A stretch of DNA of 23,965 bases from Azoarcus sp. (lineage in GTDB: Bacteria; Pseudomonadota; Gammaproteobacteria; Burkholderiales; Rhodocyclaceae): positions 1 through 23,965 of the forward strand of contig JAIRLA010000190.1 in the NCBI GenBank assembly GCA_031259795.1, read 5' to 3'. Positions 16,390-23,965 of the stretch are shown here, piece by piece. Each line of letters opens with the position of its first letter. Position 1 is the first letter of the stretch. The notes beneath the pieces are model-generated. The model did no database searches. It was not told the DNA's origin and was given only the letters and a program-made list of their open reading frames with translations. Made by a program: the position numbers and the translations under genes.

Positions 16390-17792
16390 AGCACAAGGTC
16401 AGGAACATCCATTTCGTGGGCATCGGCGGCGCGGGCATGAGCGGTATCGCCGAAGTGCTCGCCAACCTGGGCTACAAGGTTTCCGGCTCCGATCTCGCCA
16501 CCTCCGCCGTCACCGGGCGGCTGGCCGGGCTGGGGGTCCGCATCGCCATCGGACACGCGGCGGAAAACATCGCCGGGGCGCACGCGGTGGTGGCCTCCAC
16601 CGCCATCAAACCCGGCAATCCGGAAGTGGAAGCCGCGCGGCTGGCGGGCATTCCCGTGGTACCGAGGGCGCAGATGCTCGCCGAACTGATGCGGCTCAAG
16701 CAGGGCATCGCCATCGCCGGCACGCACGGCAAGACCACGACGACCAGCCTCGTCGCCAGCATCCTGGGCGAGGCCGGTTTCGATCCCACCTTCGTGATCG
16801 GCGGACGGCTCAACGCGGCGGGCGCGAACGCCCGCCTGGGCAAGGGCGATTTCCTGGTGGCCGAAGCGGACGAATCGGACGCCTCCTTCCTCTACCTGAC
16901 CCCGGTGATTTCGGTCGTCACCAATATCGACGCCGACCACATGGAAACCTACGGGCACGATTTCGGACGCCTGAAACAGACCTTCGTCGATTTCCTGAAC
17001 CGCCTGCCTTTCTACGGCGTGGCGGTGCTCTGCCAGGACGACCCGAACGTGCGCGCCATCCTGCCGCACGTCCCGAAACAGGTCGTGCGCTACGGCCTGG
17101 GCGCGGAGGCCGGCATCCGCGCCGAGAACATCCGCGCCGAAGGCGGACGCATGCTGTTCGATGCCGTCCGCGCCGAAGGCAGGACGCCGCGCCTGCCCAT
17201 CGTCCTCAACGCGCCGGGCCTGCACAACGTCCTCAACGCGCTCGCCGCCATCGCCGTGGCCGCCGAAGTGCAAGCGCCGGACGAAGCCATCGTCAAGGCG
17301 CTGGCGGAGTTCAGGGGCGTGGGGCGGCGTTTCCAGCGTCATGGCGAAATCCGTCTGCCCGCGGGCGGCGCGTTCACCCTCGTCGACGATTACGGCCACC
17401 ACCCCGTGGAAATGGCCGCGACGCTGGCGGCGGCGCGCGGCGCCTTTCCCGGGCGGCGTCTGGTGCTCGCCTTCCAGCCGCACCGCTACACGCGCACCCG
17501 CGACTGTTTCGAGGATTTCGTGAAAGTGCTCTCCGGCGTCGATGCCCTCCTGCTCGCCGAGGTCTATGCGGCGGGAGAGCCGCCCATCGTCGCCGCCGAC
17601 GGGCGCTCGCTGGCGCGGGCGCTGCGGGTGGCGGGCAGGGTGGAACCCATATTCGTCGAAGACATCGGCGACATGCCGGCGCGCATTCTCGATGCCGCGC
17701 GCGACGGCGACGTGGTGCTGACGATGGGCGCAGGCTCCATCGGCGGCGTTTCCCAGAAAATCGTCCAATCCCGGGTGGCCGGACATGAGTGA
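16386..17792 (+). CDS. murC: UDP-MurNAc--L-alanine ligase MurC
   Basis: 468 residues. First of the Mur ligases, adding L-Ala to UDP-MurNAc. The N-terminal [16 protein letters not shown] binds the nucleotide sugar. The P-loop [10 protein letters not shown] (111-120) is the MurC form, with [22 protein letters not shown], the C-terminal DDYGHHPVE and FQPHRYTRT. The gene ends with an 8-nt overlap into ddl. In many Proteobacteria murB lies at this point; here there is no space for it. Confidence 0.97.
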   Translation: MKHKVRNIHFVGIGGAGMSGIAEVLANLGYKVSGSDLATSAVTGRLAGLGVRIAIGHAAENIAGAHAVVASTAIKPGNPEVEAARLAGIPVVPRAQMLAELMRLKQGIAIAGTHGKTTTTSLVASILGEAGFDPTFVIGGRLNAAGANARLGKGDFLVAEADESDASFLYLTPVISVVTNIDADHMETYGHDFGRLKQTFVDFLNRLPFYGVAVLCQDDPNVRAILPHVPKQVVRYGLGAEAGIRAENIRAEGGRMLFDAVRAEGRTPRLPIVLNAPGLHNVLNALAAIAVAAEVQAPDEAIVKALAEFRGVGRRFQRHGEIRLPAGGAFTLVDDYGHHPVEMAATLAAARGAFPGRRLVLAFQPHRYTRTRDCFEDFVKVLSGVDALLLAEVYAAGEPPIVAADGRSLARALRVAGRVEPIFVEDIGDMPARILDAARDGDVVLTMGAGSIGGVSQKIVQSRVAGHE

Positions 17793-18702
17793 AACAAAGC
17801 AGGATTTCGGCAAGGTCGCGGTACTGATGGGCGGAACCTCCGGCGAACGCGAGGTTTCCCTCAACAGCGGCAAGGGCGTGCTGCAAGCGCTCCTCGCGCG
17901 GGGAGTCGACGCCCACGCCTTCGATCCGGCCCACGATGCGCTCGATGCGCTCAGGGCCTACGATCGCGTCTTCATCGCCCTGCACGGCGGCCATGGCGAA
18001 GACGGCGCGATCCAGGGCGCGCTGGAAATCATGGGCATCCCCTACACCGGCCCCGGCATCATGGCCTCGGCCATCGGCATGGACAAGTTCCGCACCAAGC
18101 TGATCTGGCAGGCGGCGGGGCTGCCCACACCGGAATACGCCATGCTCGACGAAGAGACGGATTTTGCCGCCGTGGAGCGGCAACTCGGACTGCCGCTGTT
18201 CGTGAAACCGGCGCGCGAAGGCTCTTCCATCGGCGTCGTCATGGTGACGGAATCCGGCGGACTGCGGGCCGCCTGGAAAACCGCGCGCGCGCACGATGCG
18301 CTGGTGATGGCGGAAAAAGGCGTCATGGGCGGCGAATACACGGTGGCGATCCTTGGCGACGAGGCGCTGCCCATCGTCGAGATCGAACCGGCGACGCCCT
18401 TCTACGACTACGAGGCCAAGTACCTGCGCGCCGACACCCGCTACACCTGCCCGGCGGAACTGCCGCCGGAGCAGGCCGATGCAATCCGGGCGGGAGCGCT
18501 CAAGGCATTCCGCGCCGTGGGCGCGTCGGGCTGGGGACGGGTGGACTTCCTGATGGACGAAGCGGGACGGCATTACTTCCTCGAAATCAACACCGCGCCG
18601 GGCATGACCACGCATTCGCTGGTGCCGATGTCGGCGCGCCAGGCCGGGCTGTCGTTCGAAGCGCTGTGCCTGAAAATTCTCGCGGGGGCGCATCGTGGCT
18701 GA
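17785..18702 (+). CDS. ddl: D-alanine--D-alanine ligase
   Basis: 305 residues. ATP-grasp enzyme joining two D-alanines for MurF. Motifs are [15 protein letters not shown] (15-29), [23 protein letters not shown] (141-151), YDYEAKYL with a Tyr at 213 as in D-Ala-D-Ala rather than D-Ala-D-Lac enzymes, and [14 protein letters not shown] (266-279). The ATG at 17785 lies inside the end of murC (8-nt overlap), and the gene overlaps ftsQ by 8 nt. Placed in the cluster as in ddlB of other bacteria. Confidence 0.96.
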   Translation: MSETKQDFGKVAVLMGGTSGEREVSLNSGKGVLQALLARGVDAHAFDPAHDALDALRAYDRVFIALHGGHGEDGAIQGALEIMGIPYTGPGIMASAIGMDKFRTKLIWQAAGLPTPEYAMLDEETDFAAVERQLGLPLFVKPAREGSSIGVVMVTESGGLRAAWKTARAHDALVMAEKGVMGGEYTVAILGDEALPIVEIEPATPFYDYEAKYLRADTRYTCPAELPPEQADAIRAGALKAFRAVGASGWGRVDFLMDEAGRHYFLEINTAPGMTTHSLVPMSARQAGLSFEALCLKILAGAHRG

Positions 18703-19549
18703 ACGGCGCAAACGCCCTCCCGTCGTGATGGCGCTGGCCAAGGAACCGCCCGCGCGCCCGCCGCGGCGCACGGGTCTGTGGCACAGGCCGGAACTGCTCG
18801 ACCTGATCTCGGACGTACTGCTGCTTTTCGCCGCGGCGGCGCTGGCTTGGGCGCTGGTGACCTGGGCGCTGGCGAAACCGCTCTTCCCGCTGCGCCGGCT
18901 GGAATTGAGCGCCCCGCCCGCGCAAGTGACCCAGGCCCAACTCGAATTCGTGGCCCGTACCGCCATCCACGGCAACTTCTTTACCGCCCGGCTCGAAGAC
19001 GTGCGCGCGGCTTTCGAGAAACTGCCCTGGGTACGGCGCGCCGGCGTGCGCCGCCTGTGGCCGGATGCTCTCGAACTGAGCCTCGAAGAACACGAGGCCG
19101 TGGCCTACTGGCGGGACGCGGACGGCGACGGCAATGTGCGGCTCATCAACCGCCAGGGCGAAATATTCGCCGCTTCGAGCGACGCCAGGATGCCGGAATT
19201 CTCCGGCCCGCCGGGAATGGCCGCCGCCGTGCTGGAGCGCTATGTCGCGTGCGCCCGGGTCTTGCAACCGCTGGGAGCGCGGCCCGCCAAGCTGGAGCTT
19301 TCGGCGCGCGGCGCGTGGCGGCTATGGCTGGACGACGGCCTCGCTATCGTGCTTGGCCGCGGGCAGGAAAATTCGCCGCTCGACGAACGGCTGGAAAGAT
19401 TCGTCGCCGCCTGGCCCCGCTTGCGGGACAGTCTGGATGCACGGATCGCGCGCGCCGACCTGCGCTATCCCAATGGCTTTGCCCTCGCGCCGGCGGCCGC
19501 CAACATCAATACAAACCCGCGGCCCGCCGCGGCAAGCAACGTAAAATGA
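18695..19549 (+). CDS. ftsQ: cell division protein FtsQ
   Basis: A 284-residue bitopic division protein. It has a basic cytoplasmic tail (ERRKRPPV and PPRRTG), one membrane helix (about 38-60), then a periplasmic POTRA domain (about 66-138, including [22 protein letters not shown]) and a beta domain. It holds FtsL and FtsB and recruits them to the ring. The start is a GTG inside ddl (8-nt overlap), which may keep its level low, as is common for FtsQ. The ribosome site is weak. The C-terminal tail is Ala/Asn/Pro-rich and probably disordered. Confidence 0.94.
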   Translation: MAERRKRPPVVMALAKEPPARPPRRTGLWHRPELLDLISDVLLLFAAAALAWALVTWALAKPLFPLRRLELSAPPAQVTQAQLEFVARTAIHGNFFTARLEDVRAAFEKLPWVRRAGVRRLWPDALELSLEEHEAVAYWRDADGDGNVRLINRQGEIFAASSDARMPEFSGPPGMAAAVLERYVACARVLQPLGARPAKLELSARGAWRLWLDDGLAIVLGRGQENSPLDERLERFVAAWPRLRDSLDARIARADLRYPNGFALAPAAANINTNPRPAAASNVK

Positions 19550-20775
19550 GCAAGGAATACAAAGACCTGATCGTCGGCCTCGACATCGGCACCTCCAAAG
19601 TCACCTGCATGGTGGCCGAAACGAGGCCGGACGGACGCCTGTCCATCGTCGGCATCGGCACGCAGCCGACCAACGGCCTCAAGCGCGGCGTGGTGGTCAA
19701 TATCGAGGCGACCGTCGACGCGATCTCGAGGGTGGTGCAGGAAGTCGAACTGATGGCCGACTGCAAGATCCACGACCTCTACACCGGCATCGCGGGCAGC
19801 CACATCAAGAGCTTCAACTCCAACGGCATGGTCGCCATCAAGGACAAGGAAGTGACGCCGCTCGATGTCGAGCGCGTCATCGAAGTCGCGCGCGCCATGC
19901 CGATCCCCGCCGAACAACAAATCCTGCACATCCTCACCCAGGAATTCATCATCGACGGGCAAGGCGGCGTGCGCGAACCCATCGGCATGAGCGGCGTCAA
20001 GCTCGAAGTCAAGGTGCACATCGTCACCGGCGCGGTATCGGCGGCGCAGAACGTCATCAAATGCGTGCGCCGCTGCGGGCTGGAAGTCATGGACCTGATC
20101 CTGCAACCGCTGGCGTCGAGCTACGCGGTGCTCACCGAGGACGAAAAGGAACTGGGCGTATGCCTGGTCGACATCGGCGGCGGCACCGCGGATCTCGCCG
20201 TCTTCACGCAAGGCGCGATCCGCCACACCGCGGTCATTCCGGTGGCGGGCGACCTCGTGACCAACGACATCGCCATGACCCTGCGCACCCCGACCGCCGA
20301 GGCCGAAGAACTCAAGATCCGCCATGGCGTGGCCATGCACAGTCTGGTCGCGCCCGAGGAAATGATCGAAGTGCCCAGCGTGGGCGACCGCTCGGCGCGC
20401 CTCCTGACGCGCCAGACGCTGGCCGACGTCATCGAGCCGCGCGTCTCGGAAATCTTCGACCTCGTCGTCGCCGAACTGCGCCGCAGCGGCTACGAAGAAC
20501 TGCTCTCCTCGGGCATCGTCCTGACCGGCGGCGCGGCGCTCATGCCGGGAATGGCCGAACTTGGCGAAGATATTTTCCACATGCCGGTGCGCGTGGGCGC
20601 GCCGCTCTACGAAGGCGGGCTGGCCGACGTGATCCGCCATCCGCAATATGCGGCGGCAATGGGGCTGGTGGTCGAAGGCGCGGCGCAGCGGCGGCGCGGC
20701 ATACAGGCGCGCGACACGCGCGGGGTAAAACAATTTTTCGGGCGTCTGCGGGATTGGATCGGGCGCAATTTTTGA
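19546..20775 (+). CDS. ftsA: cell division protein FtsA
   Basis: A 409-residue actin-fold ATPase that tethers FtsZ to the membrane. Visible are the phosphate-1 loop IVGLDIGTSKVTCMV, the FtsA-specific 1C domain (about residues 80-160, with GIAGSHIKSFNSNG), CLVDIGGGTADLAVF (phosphate-2), and VLTGGAALMPGM (adenosine motif). The C-terminal amphipathic helix VKQFFGRLRDWIGRNF is the membrane-targeting sequence. The ATG at 19546 overlaps the ftsQ stop; no strong ribosome site is seen, so coupling is likely. It is the last member of the overlapping gene chain. Confidence 0.97.
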   Translation: MSKEYKDLIVGLDIGTSKVTCMVAETRPDGRLSIVGIGTQPTNGLKRGVVVNIEATVDAISRVVQEVELMADCKIHDLYTGIAGSHIKSFNSNGMVAIKDKEVTPLDVERVIEVARAMPIPAEQQILHILTQEFIIDGQGGVREPIGMSGVKLEVKVHIVTGAVSAAQNVIKCVRRCGLEVMDLILQPLASSYAVLTEDEKELGVCLVDIGGGTADLAVFTQGAIRHTAVIPVAGDLVTNDIAMTLRTPTAEAEELKIRHGVAMHSLVAPEEMIEVPSVGDRSARLLTRQTLADVIEPRVSEIFDLVVAELRRSGYEELLSSGIVLTGGAALMPGMAELGEDIFHMPVRVGAPLYEGGLADVIRHPQYAAAMGLVVEGAAQRRRGIQARDTRGVKQFFGRLRDWIGRNF

Positions 20776-20861
20776 GGCGGTCGGATAGCGGGCACGCTGC
20801 TCCGGCTATCGTGGACAACAAATGACGGGGGTGAAAATGACGAAATGCAGCGCGCGAGATG

Positions 20862-20870
20862 TGATTTAAT
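20862..20870 (+). promoter_or_regulatory. candidate extended -10 element for ftsZ
   Basis: A TG-n-TTTAAT in the 184-nt gap before ftsZ fits an extended -10; no good -35 is visible at 17 nt. It would start a transcript near 20877 with an 83-nt leader. Confidence 0.3.
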
Positions 20871-20891
20871 CCACGTCTCCAAATTTGTGCC

Positions 20892-20931
20892 GTTGCCTGC
20901 GAGGCAACAGCAAGGAACCTTTCCCAAGGTT
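20892..20931 (+). promoter_or_regulatory. two consecutive hairpins in the ftsZ leader
   Basis: A perfect 7-bp stem gttgcct/aggcaac with a 3-nt loop (20892-20908) is followed 7 nt later by a perfect 6-bp stem aacctt/aaggtt with a 4-nt loop (20916-20931). Next comes ggggttttctc and then the AGGAG ribosome site at 20946. The layout could be a leader control element. No known riboswitch is recognised. Confidence 0.5.
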
Positions 20932-20959
20932 GGGGTTTTCTCTCCAGGAGTCGAAGCAA

Positions 20960-22204
20960 ATGTTTGAAATTGTTGAAAAAGAACCACGGCCATCGAATGG
21001 CAGGACCATCATCAAGGTGATCGGGGTCGGGGGCGCCGGCGGCAACGCCGTCGACCACATGGTGCGCGAGGGGGTACAGGGCGTCGAATTCATCACGGCC
21101 AATACCGACGCGCAGGCGCTGACGCGCAGCCTCGCGCCGATCAGGATCCAGCTCGGCACGAGCGGACTGGGCGCCGGTTCCAAACCGGAAGCGGGCCGCG
21201 CCGCCGCGCAGGAATCGAAGGAAGCCATCGCCGCGGCGCTCGCCGACGCGCACATGTGCTTCATCACCGGCGGCATGGGCGGCGGCACCGGCACCGGCGC
21301 GGCCCCGGTCGTGGCCGAAATCGCCAGGGAACTGGGCATCCTGTGCGTGGCGGTCGTCACCAAGCCCTTCGATTTCGAGCACCGCACGCGCGTGGCCGAC
21401 AGCGGCATCGAGGATCTGAGCCGCCAGGTCGATTCCCTCATCGTCGTCCTCAACGACAACCTGCTCGAAGTCTACGGCGACGACGCCACGCTCGAAGAAT
21501 GCTTCCGCGCCTCGGACAACGTCCTGAGCAAGGCGGTGGGCGGCATCTCCGAAATCATCAACGCGCCCGGCCTGGTCAATGTCGACTTCCAGGACGTGCG
21601 CACGGCGATGGGCGAAATGGGCCGCGCCATGATGGGCTCGGCGGAAGCTTCCGGCGTGGATCGCGCCCGCCTGGCCGCCGAACAGGCGGCGGGCAGCCCG
21701 CTTCTCGAAGGCACCGAACTGTCGGGAGCGCGCTGCGTGCTCATCAACATCACCGCCGCCAAGGCATCGCTGAAACTGTCCGAAGTGAGACAGGCCGTGC
21801 ACACCGTGCAGGCTTTCGCCGCGCCGGAAGCCTTCGTCAAATACGGCACCGTGTTCGACGACAGCATGGACGACCGCATGCGCGTCACCGTGGTAGCGAC
21901 CGGCCTCGGTTCGCCGCGCGCCGCGCGCCAGCAACAAGAGCCGCCCATCCACATGGTGCGGGACGCGGCGCGGACGAACGTGAATACCGGCACGCATGGT
22001 TTCTACGGCGGCGTGAATTTCGACGAAGGCGACACCATCGCCACGCCCGCGATCATCCGCTCCCGCCGCGGCGCGCGGGGCGATGCGGCGGCGGGCAGGG
22101 GAAACAGCGGCGCGGCGGGAACGGGCGGCGGCGCTTCCAGCGCCGGCAGTGCCGGCGGCGGCTCCTACGACATCCCCGCCTTCCTGCGCCGGCAGGCCGA
22201 CTGA
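20960..22204 (+). CDS. ftsZ: cell division protein FtsZ
   Basis: 414 residues. Tubulin-like GTPase forming the division ring. [15 protein letters not shown] (20-34), ANTDAQAL and the tubulin signature [10 protein letters not shown] (104-113) bind [15 protein letters not shown] is the catalytic T7 loop region. After the core comes a Gly/Ala/Ser-rich disordered linker, then the conserved C-terminal peptide [11 protein letters not shown] (404-414), which binds FtsA. The ATG at 20960 follows AGGAG by 9 nt; the frame is open back to 20885, but that part falls in the hairpin leader. It is separated from ftsA by 184 nt, so it probably has extra transcription of its own. Confidence 0.98.
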   Translation: MFEIVEKEPRPSNGRTIIKVIGVGGAGGNAVDHMVREGVQGVEFITANTDAQALTRSLAPIRIQLGTSGLGAGSKPEAGRAAAQESKEAIAAALADAHMCFITGGMGGGTGTGAAPVVAEIARELGILCVAVVTKPFDFEHRTRVADSGIEDLSRQVDSLIVVLNDNLLEVYGDDATLEECFRASDNVLSKAVGGISEIINAPGLVNVDFQDVRTAMGEMGRAMMGSAEASGVDRARLAAEQAAGSPLLEGTELSGARCVLINITAAKASLKLSEVRQAVHTVQAFAAPEAFVKYGTVFDDSMDDRMRVTVVATGLGSPRAARQQQEPPIHMVRDAARTNVNTGTHGFYGGVNFDEGDTIATPAIIRSRRGARGDAAAGRGNSGAAGTGGGASSAGSAGGGSYDIPAFLRRQAD

Positions 22205-22249
22205 GCAAAAGCGTTTTGGAACGCGGCTGCCATCCGCGGGCAAAATCAC

Positions 22250-22285
22250 ACGAAGGGCGAACTCCCCCTCCCCGCCCTTCGTTTT
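22250..22285 (+). terminator. Rho-independent terminator after ftsZ
   Basis: A perfect 9-bp stem cgaagggcg/cgcccttcg (extended by one A-T pair) with a C-rich 13-nt loop is followed by TTTT. It lies about 46 nt after the ftsZ stop. A second, outer 10-bp inverted repeat encloses it (22223-22232 with 22293-22302). Confidence 0.75.
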
Positions 22286-22385
22286 CCCGCGCTGGCAGCC
22301 GCCGTTTCCGCCACGGAGCGGGGTTTTCCGGCGGACTCGAACGGCGCTTGTGATAAGCTCGCGGAGTTATGCGGAAACAGCGATC

Positions 22386-23309
22386 ATGATCGGGCAACGC
22401 ACACTCAAATCAATCGTCCACGCGACAGGCGTGGGCTTGCATGGCGGACGCAAAGTCGACCTCGTCCTGCGTCCGGCGGAGCCGGATACCGGCATCATCT
22501 TCCGCCGCGTCGATCTCGATCCGCCCGTCGACCTGCCCGCCGATCCCTACGCGGTCTGTGACACCCGCATGTGCTCGGGGCTGGAGAAGAACGGCTGCAA
22601 GGTCGGCACGGTCGAGCACCTGATGTCCGCGCTGGCCGGGCTGGGCATCGACAACCTCCATATCGATGTCAATGCGCCCGAAATACCGATCCTGGATGGC
22701 AGCGCCGGGCCGTTCGTCTTTCTGCTCCTGTCGGCGGGTCTCGCGGAACAACCCGCGCCCAAGAAATTCCTGCGCGTGAAAAAAACCGTCGAATTCCGCG
22801 AAGGCGACAAACTGGTGCGGTTATCGCCCCACGACGGCTTTCGCCTGCAATTCTCCATCGAATTCGACCACCCGGCGATCAACGGCACCGCCAACGAAGT
22901 CGTGGTCGACTTCGCCCGGCACTCCTACGTGCGCGACGTTTCCCGCGCGCGCACCTTCGGCTTCATGCAGGATGTCGAATTCATGCAAGCGCACGGACTG
23001 GCCCTGGGCGGCAGCCTGGAAAACGCCATAGTCATGGACGAATACCGAGTGCTCAACAGCGAGGGACTGCGCTACGCCGACGAATTCGTCAAACACAAAG
23101 TGCTCGACGCCATTGGCGACCTCTACCTCTGCGGCCACCCGCTGCTGGCCGCCTACACCGCCCACAAGGCCGGGCACGCCCTCAACAACCAGCTACTGCG
23201 GACATTGCTCGAAGACGCCTCGGCATGGGAAATCGTCCGCTTCGACACAACCACCCCCGCCCCCGCCGCCGTCGTTTACCAACTCGCCGAACCGGCGCTG
23301 GCGCTTTAA
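22386..23309 (+). CDS. lpxC: UDP-3-O-acyl-N-acetylglucosamine deacetylase LpxC
   Basis: 307 residues. Zinc enzyme catalysing the committed step of lipid A synthesis, so the cell makes lipopolysaccharide. Zinc ligands are His78 (EHLMSAL) and His237 and Asp241 (HKVLDAIGD); the general acid/base region ends in KAGH (His264). The opening [18 protein letters not shown] and [11 protein letters not shown] are typical. The ATG at 22386 was chosen over an open frame reaching back into ftsZ. The ribosome site is weak (cggaaa). Its position after ftsZ is classical for Proteobacteria. A terminator lies between, so a separate promoter is expected, but none is clear. Confidence 0.97.
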   Translation: MIGQRTLKSIVHATGVGLHGGRKVDLVLRPAEPDTGIIFRRVDLDPPVDLPADPYAVCDTRMCSGLEKNGCKVGTVEHLMSALAGLGIDNLHIDVNAPEIPILDGSAGPFVFLLLSAGLAEQPAPKKFLRVKKTVEFREGDKLVRLSPHDGFRLQFSIEFDHPAINGTANEVVVDFARHSYVRDVSRARTFGFMQDVEFMQAHGLALGGSLENAIVMDEYRVLNSEGLRYADEFVKHKVLDAIGDLYLCGHPLLAAYTAHKAGHALNNQLLRTLLEDASAWEIVRFDTTTPAPAAVVYQLAEPALAL

Positions 23310-23330
23310 CGATATTTTTCCCTGTTCGCC

Positions 23331-23516
23331 ATGCTGCTTGCGCGAATCATCGGCGCCCTGCTGTGCCTGGGCATCGGCGCATCGCTGGTGCTGTGGCTGC
23401 TGACCGGGCGAAGCCATTACAAGACATGGGCCTGGAAACTCTTCCGCGCCGGCGTGGCGGCGGCCTTCGCCATACTGGCGCTGTTCGCGCTCGAACGGGC
23501 GCTGATTGCGATCTGA
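23331..23516 (+). CDS. small two-helix membrane protein
   Basis: 61 residues: a first hydrophobic helix (about 4-24, LARIIGALLCLGIGASLVLWL), a short polar loop TGRSHYKTWAWKLFR, and a second helix (about 40-60). It starts 21 nt after the lpxC stop on the same strand with an ATG. There is no strong ribosome site, so it may be cotranscribed and partly coupled. I recall similar tiny membrane proteins after lpxC in other Betaproteobacteria. Function unknown. Confidence 0.65.
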   Translation: MLLARIIGALLCLGIGASLVLWLLTGRSHYKTWAWKLFRAGVAAAFAILALFALERALIAI

Positions 23517-23628
23517 CAGGGTTTGCGGGCGGAAACAACGGGCACAGCAACGCGCCACGATCCCCCGCCGCCCCGCCTCGCTCCCCGCAATGACGGGAAC
23601 AGGCCCGCCATTGCGAGCGCCGCAAAAC

Positions 23629-23716
23629 GATCAAGACGAATTTGTGAACTCATCAAGACGAGTTTTCAAAATCATCAAGATGAATTTGCGAACTCATCAA
23701 GACGAATTTGCGAACT
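23629..23716. repeat. four tandem 22-bp repeats
   Basis: Units start at 23629, 23651, 23673 and 23695, each exactly 22 bp, with the pattern catcaagacgaa-tttgcgaact. Units 3 and 4 differ at one base and unit 2 is the most diverged. There are no spacers, so this is not a CRISPR array. Confidence 0.9.
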
Positions 23717-23718
23717 CG

Positions 23719-23787
23719 ATCAGCGGCGCTGCGCGCCGGATGGAACGAACTGGATTGCCACGTCGCTGCGCTCCTCGCAATGACGAG
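23719..23787 (-). repeat. tail module plus 37-bp palindromic repeat, inverted copy
   Basis: This is the reverse complement of the 4801-4868 element: tail at 23719-23747 and palindrome at 23751-23787, with only a few base changes. The same two-part element thus flanks both sides of the dcw cluster in opposite orientation. Confidence 0.8.
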
Positions 23788-23828
23788 GCGGGGGGCGGCT
23801 TTCGCAGTGACGAGCCTCGTCGGTGGAC

Positions 23829-23850
23829 TTCCCTCCCCCGCTTGCGGGGC
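23829..23850. repeat. fragment of the long inverted-repeat arm
   Basis: ccctcccccgcttgcgggg matches the hairpin of the arm at 4531-4549 and then breaks off into unrelated sequence. Confidence 0.6.
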
Positions 23851-23941
23851 ATAGGCATCTACACACTGTATTTCCCCTGTTAATGTTGATACAAAATGCC
23901 TGCTCGCTGTTTTGCGTCCATACTACCTCTCGCGCTGTTTT

Positions 23942-23959
23942 AAGCAAATATTGTGCCAA
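23942..23959 (-). promoter_or_regulatory. sigma-54 (-24/-12) promoter, minus strand
   Basis: On the minus strand it reads TTGGCAC, 5 nt, TTGCTT. GG and GC are separated by the required 10 nt, matching the TGGCAC-N5-TTGC consensus. The predicted transcription start is near 23932, 11 nt before an ATG (23921) that has a GAGAGG ribosome site. The frame stops after 13 codons at 23880. Confidence 0.65.
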
Positions 23960-23965
23960 TTAATT

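Larger units (their letters stand above)
23517..23965. other. gene-free repeat region at the right edge
   Basis: No complete gene is seen on either strand. It contains a decayed palindrome copy near 23569-23600, four 22-bp tandem units (23629-23716), the tail-plus-37-bp element in reverse orientation (23719-23787), a fragment of the long inverted repeat (23829-23850), and an AT-richer end with a minus-strand sigma-54 promoter. Confidence 0.6.

Noticed and set aside
23629..23716. CRISPR array
   Set aside because: The 22-bp units abut without spacers and no cas gene is present.
23720..23959. 79-codon minus-strand frame
   Set aside because: Its ATG would sit on the sigma-54 promoter and most of it translates repeat sequence.

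Overview
The window is a GC-rich chromosomal segment from a betaproteobacterium. A Rhodocyclales-like or Burkholderiales-like origin is my inference from gene order and protein style; no rRNA is present to fix it. Its core is a complete division and cell wall (dcw) cluster, all on the + strand: mraZ, rsmH, ftsL, ftsI, murE, murF, mraY, murD, ftsW, murG, murC, ddl, ftsQ, ftsA, ftsZ, then lpxC and a 61-codon membrane protein gene (5276-23516). From rsmH to ftsA every neighbouring pair of genes overlaps by 1 to 8 nt, so 13 genes form one tightly coupled unit. ftsZ and lpxC each have their own leader of about 180 nt. murB is absent between murC and ddl.

Left flank (1-5275): an accessory, patchy region. 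It holds the 3' part of an AT-rich TPR-containing gene with a duplicated module, a 163-aa protein of an uncharacterised family, a degenerate array of 22-bp tandem repeats (about 1680-2093), an AT-richer two-gene unit (2353-3101) that may encode immunity-like proteins, a frameshifted IS5-type transposase remnant, and a DsbC-like gene that appears cut short at its C-terminus. It ends in a repeat cluster: 37-bp palindromic elements and a long inverted repeat with arms of about 77 and 91 bp. An AT-rich promoter region with roughly 10-bp spaced G-runs (candidate MraZ boxes) then leads into mraZ.

Right flank (23517-23965): no complete gene is visible. It carries a second array of four exact-length 22-bp units whose sequence resembles the first array, another copy of the 37-bp palindrome in the opposite orientation, a fragment of the long inverted repeat, and at the very edge a near-consensus sigma-54 promoter on the minus strand. 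That promoter leads only into a 13-codon reading frame before repeat DNA begins.

How the genes work together: MurC, D, E and F build the UDP-MurNAc-pentapeptide, using D-Ala-D-Ala from Ddl. MraY and MurG make lipid I and lipid II. FtsW and FtsI polymerise and cross-link it at the septum, under the FtsQ/FtsL scaffold and the FtsA-anchored FtsZ ring. MraZ and RsmH head the operon as regulator and 16S rRNA methyltransferase, and LpxC links the cluster to lipid A synthesis. The core is ordinary. The less explained material is in the flanks: the paired 22-bp arrays, the two-gene AT-richer unit, the duplicated-module TPR protein and the orphaned sigma-54 start.
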